From contig JAUIRK010001013.1 in assembly GCA_030549495.1 (NCBI GenBank), positions 124,001-188,000 on the forward strand: a DNA stretch of 64,000 nt, read 5' to 3'. Position 1 is the first letter of the stretch. Each line of letters begins with the position of its first letter. The DNA comes from Nectonema munidae (Eukaryota > Nematomorpha > Nectonematoida > Nectonematidae). The notes beneath the pieces are model-generated. The model did no database searches and had not been told where the DNA came from. It saw only the letters and a program-made list of their open reading frames with translations. This document shows positions 12,385-22,954 of the stretch, in pieces. The position numbers and the translations under genes are program-made.

Positions 12385-12770
12385 CTAATCTTTATAATGA
12401 GTTTTGCTATCAAAATCTTCAAAAAAGAATGTCTTCTTTTTATTTTGCACAGCTTTGAAATCAGCATTTTCTATTTTGTTCAAAGATTGAGTCTTTTGTT
12501 GAGAATTAGAACTGGAATAAGCTTGTGAAGCGTATTGATTAACTTGAGGAGGCATCAGTTGTATCAACGGATTGTAGAGAATTTGCCCATAACAATTCAA
12601 TCCAATAGGCGGCATTATAGGAATCATGTTTGGCACTAATTGTATAGGAGTGGTAATCGGATTTAGAGTAGGCGAAACAGAACCTTTGAAAGACTGATGT
12701 TCGGATGAAAAGATATCTTGCGCAGCCATCTCCGCTGTAGTGTCGATATAAACAGGCGGTTCCGTATGTT
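12385..12770 (-). CDS. RBM-like gene, exon 9 (C-terminal tail)
   Basis: The acceptor is TTTCAG. The exon enters in phase 1, matching the exon 8 donor (Glu529 is split). It encodes HTEPPVYIDTTAEMAAQD and then a low-complexity Pro/Ile/Asn/Gln-rich tail ending FDSKTHYKD with stop TAG. The open frame is too long and biased to be chance, and its phase fits, but the tail itself is not conserved enough to recognise. Confidence 0.7.
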
Positions 12771-15700
12771 CTGAAACTAAAGCATTTATTTAAGAAATAC
12801 AAAATGGTAGAGGCACTGCTTACGAACTTTTATCCTGCTTAAACTCTCCCTATTTCCAATTTTTAGAGTGGGTAGGAATCCATTTTTCGCTTTCCTCGAG
12901 TCAGACGTGAGGAGCAGCGATCCCAATTTTACCACTCATCTCAAGTAACGTGTTCTTTTGAGTAACGTTGACGAACACGACTTTACACTCTACGCTATTT
13001 TCGCCCTAATTACTTTAATGTACACACTGAATTTCAATTCTTGATCCAAAGATAACACATATTAGCTTGAAGTTTTAGTGCTTTTCTTTCTATTTTCAAG
13101 AAAATATTTAATGTCAACAAGGTATCACAATCCCAAAAAATGCCCTCACTACTACATATTTTGATAGGCGAAAAGGAACAATTTCTTTATCATTTTCTTT
13201 ATTTATCACTGTCCAACAATGAAAAAAACGGAAAAGTAACTATCATTTTATAAGAGTATTTTTTGCGTAGATCACGAATATGGAATGTTTTTTTCTGAGA
13301 CACTCCAGTTTTCCGTAAAAAGCAAAGCATGCATTGTCTATCCAAACGGTATGGAAGTTTTTTGCTTACTATAAATGCATTTTCCCTTTTTATATTTTTG
13401 TTCGTTTTTTGCTGTTTTTATCATTATTTAATTTTTCAGATTACTAAGTGTTTTTGTAGAAGTAAAATATTTAAAATGCCGAGACAAATGCTAGAATTCG
13501 CCAGAGAAATTTTTTTATATATGTGATTTAGTTACATTAGCGATACAAAATGCAGTTGACTCAACGTGTCAAAAACGTTATGAGTTGTACTTTGGATGTA
13601 AAGTGGGTGACCAGGACAAGAGTTGGGCACCTCACATATGCTGTGTCAGGTGTACACGTTCTATTTCTGACCGGGTAAAAGGCAAATCGACTGGACTCAT
13701 GTTTAGTGCACCAGTAGTCTGGAGGGAGCCTAAAGACCATTCAACAGATTGCTATTTCTGCTTAACGGATATTAAATGTTGGTATTAATTGTTTAATTTT
13801 TCATGTAAATTAAGTATCACTTTTTTAATTTTATTTCTTTTTCCTGCAGGTTGTAACAGAAAAGGCCTAAAATCTATCGTATATCCAGATCTTCCGTCTG
13901 CTATTCGCCCAGTTCTACATTCAAGTGATATTCCTGTACCACAGCCGCCCTCTAACCCAACTGGAACTCAATGATCCTGTTCGTGATCTAACATTTACTA
14001 AGCAGCAGAATTCTTGGCTTCACGTGTACGACACCGGCACATGTTGGATGAAGATGTTCGAATTAGTGTGTTTAGAAAGCGTTCTGCAGATCTAGAGAAG
14101 TTATTCACTTTAGAAAACAACTTGACTTACTGTAATGATATCAAAGGCCTATTCGGGTGCCCTTGAGTATTTATAGATAAATCGCTTTACATCATAAAAG
14201 CTGTTTTGTTGCACATTGGAAACACTATGCCTTCAGTTCCAGTTGCTCACTCGAACATTTTGAGAGAAAACTATGAAAACCTGGCTCTTATTCTGGAATG
14301 CATAAAATGCAAAGAGCATGATTTGCTTATTTGTGCAGACTTGAAAGTAGTGGCCATACTTAATGGCCTACAAACTGGATACACCAAGTTTATGTGCTTT
14401 ATTTTCAAGTGGGACAGCAGGGCAAAGTCAGAACATTATATACGCTCAGAATGGTCAAATCGGGAATCTATTACGTTTGGATGCCATAATGTAAATCATG
14501 AGCCATTAGTTACGAAGGCAAAAATCATTTTGCCACCGTTGCATATAAAGCTAGGCCTAATGGAACACTTTACCAAAGCACTGCAACACAGTAAGCCCTG
14601 TTTCCAGTATCTCAAAAGGATCTCTAGTGATGCTAAGATTAAAGAAGGTATTTTTGTAGGCCCTCAGATTCGCAAGCCAATAAATGATAAAGACCTTGAG
14701 GCTTATAATTTTTATTTGTTGTACGGTGATTATTATACCTGGTGCTAGGAAAACTCTGTCTCAAAAAAGTCATTCTTGGAATACACGATCTCTGATTCAC
14801 ATTGAATATTAAAGTCTGAAATTGTGAAAAACGATTACGTCCTTTAAAAGATCTTCAGAAAGGCAAATTCGTTCTCAGAGAGCTTGGTTTCTCAGTTGAC
14901 TATATGGCTTGCGGAAACTGGGCAATTTGAAACAAGTAACTAATTTATTATTATATAATAGTTACTGTATTATAATAAAATAATTTATTAATCAATGAGA
15001 TGGATGAGTTTGCTGTTGACACATCAGCTTATCAATATCTGGCTCGAATTCACTCAACAAAGTCAAAGCTAAATAAATCCAAAATTTGCATGTCAAAACT
15101 CTATTTTTGTGTGTGCTGCTATGTGTGTACGTACATATATATGTGGGAGAGATAGCTAGTTACTAGTATTATTATTATTATAGTAAGTGACTCGTTTTTT
15201 AAACTTTTAATCAAATTTTTTTTGAAACCTAGTTTTCTGAAACCGAATTTTCCATTTTGAGTTTTCTGAGACCGAGTTTTCTTGCCTATATACGAATTAT
15301 TGAAGTAGTTTAAAATTTTGGAAATGTCATATCTTAGTTGAAAAGTTTGTTTAATTATATTTTTGTACTTTTAATTTCCTAAAACTTACAGCTTAATGAT
15401 TACACCGAATTAAAAAAAACACGGTAATTGATGTTTTAGATGAAAGTAAACTAGTATACCGCTGTCCAAATACGAAATCATATCTTCAGCTACATACAAC
15501 ATTGCTTCCGTTTTCGTTAAGCCAATTTCTTTTCCAAAGAAGTAATTGGGTCCAAGTCCGGGAATTTTAATCTATATTTAAAAAAATTACTTGTAGAGAA
15601 TATGAGTAAGAAAATAATATTTTTTATTATAAAAAATAAGAAAATGGATACAAAGAGATCTACATGTTTTTTATGTTGAAAGCAAAAGTTGTAGGTTATT

Positions 15701-18700
15701 CTATTTGTCGAATATAATAAATAAGACTTTGTTGATAGGCTATGAAACATAAATTTATTAAAAATACAGTTAATTTCTACACGAATTGATATATTTTTCA
15801 AATAAAAAAGTTCTTATATGAATGTTAGTGGTCAATATCTTTATCCAACCAATGCTACGTTAAATACATTTTTTAAGGCATTTGGATAACTCAGCCTTCT
15901 TATGCATGTTCATTTTAGAGTCAATTTGACTTGCTGAAGCATAATCATGAAATTTATACTTCATCGGAGATTCAGGCGCATTAATTGCAATCACCCTTCA
16001 ATTCTTTTTTTTTAGGAACTACTAATTGTAGTATTTCCAAGGCTCGCCAAAAGAATAACATGAAAGATGGCTATGCAACCAATGTGGAAAAAGAACATGT
16101 CTAAGACTTATTTCATTTTTTCCAAATCAGAACTCGAAATAATAAGCTTTTTTATTCCTGTCGGTTTGTGCCAAGGATTATGCATGGAAAAGTATTTTAC
16201 GTGAGTGCGATTCAACAACAAATACTCACAGCGATGTCTTTCGGAATTTTCATTGCAAAGAAGTTTATTCGAAATCGATACAGAACACTACTATTTACAT
16301 TTGAGATTTTGATAACAGTTTTACACATAAAATTGTCAAAGCATCTTTTTCCAAACAAAATATGCTCACTTCGTTGATGCCCAAAGAAACACGCTAAAAC
16401 AATTTGAAATTTGTTTACTCTTTTAATTAAAAATATAAATGATCGATTGTAAATACACACAACATTGTTTTGAAAAAGGCTGTAGCATAACTTTCCAGCA
16501 AAGATTCCTTTTAAAAGTTATCAATAAAGTGTGAAAATTTGTCAAACGCTGTATTAAGTAAAGTAGCAAGACTATTGATATTTTTAAAGTAGTCAAAAAA
16601 CCTATCAAATCATTAGCTTTTTAATATCAATTCTGATTACGTTTTGTGCAAATCAAGAAGTGTGGAAAATAATTTCTTAACACTCTCCTATTTTTCAGGC
16701 ATCCAACTCTCTCCGATGATTCTTGCATACAGCTAAGCCTATACATTTATGCAAAAATTCCAAATGACGAATCATACACGTCTATGAAGCGTTACTTAAC
16801 TAACGCCCATAATTAATTAATGAGTAATAGTTAGTTAACGAGTAAATTAACTTTAGTTAGTTAATTAACTATCTTACAAATAAAATCGACTAACTTACTA
16901 ATTACTATGTTTTTATTTTAATTTATAACATGATGTCTAAATATAGTTGGATACTAAAGAACTATCTAAATAACTCAACTTGAGCCAAATTAATTAACGA
17001 CTTTTAATTTTTATAGAGCAATTATAATTTAAAGCTAGCTGTAAAAAATCAGGACGAATATATTGCAATCATAAATTGCTGAAAGACACTAATTTTTTTT
17101 TTGAACAAGCTTGGTATTAATATTCCATTGCTGACACATCTTACTTTTGTGTCTTCCGAAAAGTCTTTCTTAGAACTTTACATTTAGTTACTTGTTTCGA
17201 AAAATGCGATAAAATATTATTGGAAGTATATGTGATGAAAGGATATTGAAAAACCTTAGCAAGATAAGCATTGTGAGTCTTTTTATAATCATTTTGAGCT
17301 ACATTTTCAAAATCATATTGTGGCGTTCCAAGTCCATTTCCTCGACAAATATATTCAAGTTTCTAAAATATCGTAGCCATTGGAATTATTTTTAACATGA
17401 AACATATGGCATTTAAGTGTGGTAATGTTAAAAGATAATTATATTTGATATTTTTAAAATATGATTTGTGCTAATGCCGTCTTCGTTTCCTTACTATTAT
17501 CGATTTCTGATTAATGACTTTTCCATCAACGTTAATAACAAAGGTTTGATCATTCTTTTCTTTGGTGTCATACAGAGCTTTCTAAAAATGATTCTTTGAT
17601 AGAATATATTCAAGTCGAAGGAAAAGTTTACTTCTCTATCTGGACGAAATCCTCTCAATCGAAAAGAGTTGCCTCTCAAGCCTCCAGCTCCTCTTGTCCT
17701 TTGACTTAAAAAGAGCAAAATATATATTTTAAGAAATTAAAAATATTTCATTGTCTTTGCAAAACTTCTTAAAATTGCTTATTAAATTTAAATAATTCTT
17801 TAATACTTAATAAAAATAAAATCTGTTGAACCCATTTTTTTAATTCGTGAGTAGCAAAGTTACTTGCATTAAAAGTACTAAAATTTGATTCTTCTATTTT
17901 CAGCTCTTTTTTCATTTCAATTTTATTTTTTTAAAAGACAAATAAATAGAATTCAAAAAAACAAATTTAGAATTGAGAGTAGATTAAAAAAACTTAAATT
18001 GCCATTCACAAGTATTTCTTTCGTTATTATTTAGATACGCCAGAAAAACCTCCATCGAACATGAATACTGCAGTAGTTTCTATTCCATAGTTTGCTATAT
18101 GCATGTTTTGATACATATGCTTAGGAAGAAAGGTTCAACTTTCTCTTTATATTTTGCTAGATGTAAGATTTGATGTACCTCATTCGAGGAGACGATGTTT
18201 CAAAAGTTATTACCTAAAAGTCCTACTACATTGAATGATTTGTTATAATGTCAACTTTGAGAGAGAGCCAGGAGGCAATTTAGCAAAAAATTGGCAAAGG
18301 TTTACAAGAGATAGAGGGAGGTTGAAAAAGGGTTTAATATAACAAGAGTAACTTCAAGTTATCCCAAATTTATTTAATTCCTCCAAAATAAGCTTATTTA
18401 TCATCTACAAAAAATTTATGCTTAATACAATACCATAAGGATGCATCTGTTGGAAGAAAAACATTTAAATATATTGTTGGCTCCCGTTACTTTTAGTTTC
18501 CTATATGTATGATTTGATTAAAATGATAAAGAGACAAGGTTTAACAATCTATTCTAAATTTTTTTAGGAAGATTTAACTGAACTTAATTGGAATGAAAAA
18601 TTCAAATTAAAGATTTAATAAACGTTAAAGATTTTCGATATTTTTTTACTTAAAAATGGACAATTTTTGAATTTTTTAATCGCTGATTTTATCAAAAAGG

Positions 18701-21700
18701 TTGGGAAGCGTGCACTTCAACACTAGAAAATTTGTTAAATTTTGCACTTTGACTTATATTTCACATTTAAGTCTCTATTACAAAGTAGAGATTGCCGAAA
18801 AGCAGAGGGCGTGAACTTCAATCCCATATTACATCAGAGATGATAATAAAGAATTTCCTATATTATTAATGACTTGAATAAAAGTAAATTTTAATACACC
18901 AACTTACCTATTCAGGGTGCGATTGTTGAAGGAAATGTTTCCATTGACGTTAGTGGAATAATCATGCGCTACTTTGTTTGGGTATAGCTTAGGCTTTGGA
19001 GAATATTGATTATAAAAACTTTTATCTATAGGCCTTGAGAATTCTACTTCTATTTTAGAACCATCAAGCATTGAATCTGGTTAAAAAATGTATTTTATTA
19101 TCGGTGCTATATCAAAACGAAACGGTTTGTATTTACCAAATTAAATATCTTATTTCTCTCTCGATGTAAAAATTCATTTTCAGTCCTTTAAAGTGATAAT
19201 TTATCCCTCATATAACTTATTTTTGCTAATTTTCAACCAGTATATGTATTAAGGAGAGTTTTACTAATATATTATATCTACACAGGTTATGTCTTGGATC
19301 AAATAAAAATAACAAAAATATGACGTTTTAAATTAGATACTTAAGATATTATTAATAATAAAAAAATTGAAACGAAGGCACAGATTGCAAACACATGATC
19401 CTATAAACTTTTTTCTTTACCAAAAACGCGATCAGGAAGGATTCTTTTATTTATCAATTGTTCGACATTATAGCAAAAACTGACGCATTTGCGATTATAC
19501 TAGAAAAAATTCTTGTCTTTAATCATAACTGACTAACATATTGTGATTTTTCAACTAACTTACTAAGTAATTAAAGAAAAAATAATTAACTATCAAAATA
19601 TTAATTAATTATATTCAGTACGAGGCAAAAAAATTTACGAAGAGTACGACGTGGACCGGAGGTAAAATTGGTTTTTCGTGGAAGTACTTAATTTTACAGA
19701 TTTGAAAATGTATTTGAGAAATTGGTATGTAATAATTTTAATCGTATATTCAAGCCATTTGGTATAGCAAAAATTTTAAACTTAAAATATGAAAAAAAAG
19801 CAAATTCCCAAACATGCTTTCTTTTTTCGTGTTGTAATGATGCGTTTTTTGTATACGTACGCAAAGATGCGATTACAAGATTTGCAGAGTGACTTTAGAG
19901 TTAAAGTGAGCACACTTATGCCAGGATTGCCTTTATAACAACAAGCAAGATAGCATGCTGGACACTTCTTGAAGTACATCTTTTCCAATCGGGAGTGCTA
20001 ACTAAATCTTAGAAAAATACTTTTATTCACTCGGAGAAGGTCATTTTCAAAGCATAAAATAATGTACATAAAAGAGGTAATGTGAGCTTAAAATATCATT
20101 TTTACATTGAATGATTTATCGATTTCACTAATCAATCATCATTAAAGATTTCACAAAGAATATACTCTTGAAAAGGCATTTTTTGAAGTGAAAATACCAA
20201 AAAAGTATTCCAAAAATAAGTTTTTCTAATGTTGCATAGACAACTTGAATTTGTTAAAATAAATCAGTTTTTAAATTACGCTTAATTTGTTTGTGTTTAC
20301 AAAACTCATTTCAGGTTCAATAATAATTATTCACAAATGAGAAAAAAATTGCTAACATCAATTATTATAATTAAGGTTTAATTGATTATTTTTCACTCTA
20401 GCTCAAAATAATTATTGGGAAGTCTTATTTGTGCATATGTTCACACTTCAAATCGCTTTTAGTAGTGAGTCAGAGTCTGTATTCAAAATGGCGGGATAAA
20501 AATAAAGTTTATATTAGACAAAATTGAAATCTTTTTTACCATTTAAAATCTCCATAGCTTTAAGCGCATCTGATCTTTTTTTAAAGTGAACAAAAGCGAA
20601 GTCTTTTATTTTTTTAACTTTTTCAATGCAATTGCCATCGCCTTCAGAAGCTTCTTTAAAGACACTCATGATTCTTTCTTCGCTGACAGAAAGCATGAGA
20701 TTTCGAACGTAGAGTATCTTTACCTATTAACATTGAAATTGAGAATAAAGAATCTAGACAAAAATATTGGATGGAAGTAATATGGCTTACATTTCTATTA
20801 ACTTGTTTTTCAACATAAGCATTAAGATACGTCTAAGAAGAGAAGAAAGAAAAAGAAAAATAGAATTAAGCATGGAAGAGAAGAGAGAGAGAGAAGGGAA
20901 AGAAAGCGAGTTTGTCGTTTAAAAAGGTGCACTCAATTATTTTATGGGATTAAATGTTCTTACGTTGTCCAATATGTTTTCATCGACATATACTTCAGGC
21001 TCTGCCCAATCAACAATGATAGCCTTCTGCCATAAACTCTTGTTCCCATTGAACATTTCTCTTCTTGCTTTGGCAGCAAGTTTATGCGTTTCAAACTCAA
21101 GAAAACAGTAGCCTCTGTTGAAAGCTTTATTTTGAATAGAAGGATACATAACAACTTTTTTAATGCCATCAACAATCTTCTTGATTTCTTCTTCTACTTC
21201 TTTAAGATTTTTCTCTCTGGGTACACCTCCAACAAACAATCGGCAATTGTCTACACTTGGACAAACTCCCAGTTCTTTTCCTCTAGAGATTTCGTATCCA
21301 TTTAAGATATTCACCGCCTTTCTAGCATCTTCAATGCAAGTATACAGCGCAAAAGCAAAGCCTCTATAATTTAAAGGATGTATTTTAAGACAGCTTTCAC
21401 GCACTTTATATAATTTAGGAAATGTTGAAGCAGTATTGAAAGTTTGGCCGCTTCTCTCCTTTACGTGTTTTAATTTTTTTGCCAAAATAACATATTCCTC
21501 GAATTTGGCATGGCGTTAAGGTTAAGCTAACGTCATTTTTATAAAGTATCTGTGCTTTTTCATTAAGTATTGAAAAAATCCTTAATTTAGTACATAAAGA
21601 ATTATACTGACAACATCTTTAAAGCCTCGTTAATTCAAATGATGGAACTAGTTAGCTATACCATTTTCACTTCTATTACGTCTTTTTCATTGCAATTTCC

Positions 21701-22940
21701 CATTTTTAAATGCTCTTTTTTCAATTCAAATTTTTTTTTCATCCAAAAGTGTCTTTTTCTAAACAAATGTCTTTTTTTGATTCAATTCTACATTGTATAG
21801 ATTTTGTCAACGTTTTTACGCTAAAATTATTTAAAAAAATTACAATATTCATAGATAGAAAATGAAAATTTTTTATGTGTGGCTTAAAAAAACAGAAAGA
21901 AATAACAAATTTTGCCCTCTCTATATGTTGTGCATAGTATGTGAAATAAATTTTTTACAATGTCTTAAAGGGATTCATTTTTTATTTTGAAAATGTAATT
22001 AATGGGATTTAGCATATAGCAATTTTAGTATAGCTCAAAGACGTGGTTAAAGCAAAATGGAAAAATGCATGAGCAATTTAGATCAAAAAGGGAATAGAAT
22101 GTCACTCTTAAATTATGTGGATATAGCTATGTGGCTAAACCCTAGTGAATTGCCTTTTCAAATATAAAAAAATTTGGAAAGCAAATGCTAAGCATAACTT
22201 TTATGTTTTAATGTTTGATTCAACACACTCACTCTAAATCATCATCAAAAAGATGGCATCCATTCAATTGATGATTTTCAAGATTTTAGGCAGCTAATAA
22301 CTAAGTTTAAGACGTAAACAAAAAGTAGGATTAAAAGTTATCGCACTTTTGGAGAAACAAACTAAATTTGTTATTCCCAAACAAAAATGAAATCTTGTGA
22401 TACATATATCTCTCATAACGGTAAAAGTATATCAAAAGGGGATATAGAAGTCGTAAGTGTGATTTCAATGATAAAAGCAAGTGATTACCTATTCTTTTGA
22501 TTGAAATCGATCATTAATCTGAACTCATACAATATGCCGCATGATTCAAACAAAGGAATCAAAACATCCTCACGAATGTTGCGTGGAATTTTTCCAATAA
22601 AAACCTCACACTTTCTGCTTGGGTGTTGGTGTTCATAATCTGGAGGTGGTCCATACACCCGCTGGCCATTGTCTTGTACGAGGGTGTATGTGTTGCTTTT
22701 GTTTAAGAAATTGATCAGGCTCCTCTCCTTTCCTAAGCTCGAAGGAAGGAGCGTACGTGGGGGTGCTTTGCTGCTTCGGTCGGCGTCGCTTTGAGAATCG
22801 GGATCGCCTTGATAATCGGAATACGTGCTGATTACGTCATTGTCGTTGGTGCTGAGTGTAAGATTCTCGATCAAGTTTGGCAGCTTCAAATAGGAATCCG
22901 CGTTATCTTCCAAATCACTTTTATTTTCATCATGAAGCAT
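12385..22940 (-). CDS. RRM/dsRBD RNA-binding protein, A1CF/RBM46/RBM47 family, nine exons
   Basis: Exons in order: 22940-22489, 21363-20964, 20723-20540, 19076-18908, 17704-17632, 17581-17495, 17362-17255, 15571-15460, 12770-12385. All junctions are GT-AG and keep phase, giving 656 aa. RRM1 (about 111-190) has VFIGKI and RGFAFALY. RRM2 (190-272) has LFVGGV and RGYCFLEF. RRM3 (285-362) has LYVRNL and KDFAFVHF. The C-terminal dsRBD (about 456-527) has LEYICRGNGLGTPQY and KIKIPGLGP. The tail is rich in Pro, Asn and Gln. This order, including the NGQRVYGPPP lead-in before RRM1, is that of the A1CF, RBM46 and RBM47 proteins, which bind mRNA and act in editing, splicing or germline translation control. 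The start is the first Met after a possible splice acceptor at 22955; an upstream exon is possible. SYNCRIP/hnRNP R share the RRMs but lack this dsRBD. Which paralogue it is cannot be told. Confidence 0.85.
12771..15459 (-). other. RBM-like gene, intron 8
   Basis: A 2.7-kb intron carrying, on the opposite strand, copy A of the GDQDK/WDSRA family (about 13568-14748). The rest is AT-rich with no feature recognised apart from a few ATT units near 15168. Confidence 0.6.
13568..14748 (+). pseudogene. GDQDK/WDSRA repeat-family protein, copy A (broken)
   Basis: Reads KRYELYFGCKVGDQDKSWAP, then CVRC, FSAPVVWREPKDH and DCYFC (a Cys/His-rich N-terminal module). A short intron-like gap (about 13776-13848, acceptor CTTTTTCCTGCAG) follows, then LPSAIRPVLHSSDIPVPQPP. 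After frame breaks come CNDIKGLFG and a 180-codon open stretch (14206-14748) with LNGLQTGYTKF, WDSRAKSEHY, LPPLHIKLGLM and IFVGPQIRKPI. The family recurs at 47464-49065. I know such proteins as repeated, unnamed ORFs in arthropods and cnidarians and infer a mobile or formerly mobile gene. The function is unknown. It lies antisense in an intron of the RBM-like gene. Confidence 0.65.
15460..15571 (-). CDS. RBM-like gene, exon 8 (second half of dsRBD)
   Basis: Acceptor AAATATAG and donor GTATAC. It encodes IKIPGLGPNYFFGKEIGLTK then EAMLYVAEDMISYLDS, matching the last strand and C-terminal helix of the family's dsRBD. It starts in phase 0 and ends in phase 1. Confidence 0.75.
15572..17254 (-). 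other. RBM-like gene, intron 7
   Basis: About 1.7 kb. It holds an AT-rich stretch with iterated TTAGTTAACTAA-like units around 16790-16910. No gene seen. Confidence 0.5.
16790..16915. repeat. Iterated TTAGTTAA/AACTAACT units
   Basis: Short units such as TTAGTTAACGAG, TTTAGTTAGTTAATTAACTA and CGACTAACTTACTAATTAC crowd together. A similar cluster (AACTAACTTACTAAG) occurs at 19525-19612 in intron 3 of the same gene. Confidence 0.45.
17255..17362 (-). CDS. RBM-like gene, exon 7 (first half of dsRBD)
   Basis: The acceptor is ATTTTAG. It encodes KLEYICRGNGLGTPQYDF through NAYLAK, the first helix and strands of the dsRBD. The donor AAG|GTTTTT is weak. Reading on without splicing stays open to a stop at 17141-17143, which would replace the second half of the domain with 37 other residues. 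Confidence 0.7.
17495..17581 (-). CDS. RBM-like gene, exon 6
   Basis: Encodes 29 residues (KALYDTKEKNDQTFVINVDG and on to NQKSII) between the RG-rich piece and the dsRBD. Phase 0 at both ends, donor GTAAGG, separated from exon 5 by a 50-nt intron. Confidence 0.6.
17632..17704 (-). CDS. RBM-like gene, exon 5 (RG-rich)
   Basis: Encodes QRTRGAGGLRGNSFRLRGF, an RG-rich stretch like those after RRM3 in this family. Two acceptors six bases apart (after 17705 or 17699) both keep the frame. The first has the better pyrimidine tract. Donor GTAAAC. Confidence 0.6.
18908..19076 (-). CDS. RBM-like gene, exon 4 (end of RRM3)
   Basis: Acceptor TTTTTAACCAG, donor GTAAGTTG. It encodes DSMLDGSKIEVEFSRPIDKS, the last strand of RRM3, then a Ser/Asn/Tyr-rich linker. 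Phase 1 in, phase 2 out. Confidence 0.8.
20540..20723 (-). CDS. RBM-like gene, exon 3 (RRM3)
   Basis: It encodes VKILYVRNLMLSVSEE through IKDFAFVHF to AMEILN. RNP2 is LYVRNL and RNP1 is KDFAFVHF. It opens in phase 0 directly after exon 2. Donor GTAAAA. Confidence 0.85.
20724..20963 (-). other. RBM-like gene, intron 2 with a long pyrimidine tract
   Basis: A 240-nt intron. On the transcribed strand, 20833-20915 is almost pure C/T (GAGAGAGA-rich on +). Such tracts bind polypyrimidine-tract proteins in other animals; here this is only suggestive. Confidence 0.5.
20964..21363 (-). CDS. RBM-like gene, exon 2 (end of RRM1 and RRM2)
   Basis: Acceptor AAATTATAG, donor GTAAGA. It completes RNP1 of RRM1 (RGFAFALY) and encodes all of RRM2 from CRLFVGGVPRE to IIVDWAEPEV. 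400 nt, phase 2 in and phase 0 out. Confidence 0.9.
21664..21795. repeat. Partial cluster of iterated TGTCTTTTT units
   Basis: Contains ACGTCTTTTTCATTGCAATT, AAGTGTCTTTTTCTAAAC and AAATGTCTTTTTTTGATTC. It resembles one arm of the foldback elements at 40.9 and 60.3 kb, but no clear opposite arm was seen. It lies in intron 1 of the RBM-like gene. Confidence 0.4.
22489..22940 (-). CDS. RBM-like gene, exon 1 (N-terminus and first half of RRM1)
   Basis: Encodes an acidic, Ser/Asp/Asn-rich N-terminus (1-80), then TYTLVQDNGQRVYGPPPDYE and RRM1 from CEVFIGKIPR to DFNQKNR. Donor GTAATC. The Met at 22940 was chosen because a TTTTTACAG acceptor stands at 22955-22963. A longer exon could begin at 22954. 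Confidence 0.8.
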
Positions 22941-22954
22941 GATGAGAAAATCAC

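Noticed and set aside
16790-19612. Iterated TTAGTTAA/AACTAACT patches at 16.79-16.91 and 19.52-19.61 kb as termini of one element
   Set aside because: They enclose several good host exons of the RBM-like gene and show no clean inverted pairing, so they are listed only as local repeats.
20586-21369. Plus-strand frames opposite the RBM-like exons
   Set aside because: They are shadows of the minus-strand RRM2 and RRM3 exons, which carry clear RNP1/RNP2 motifs and matching splice sites.
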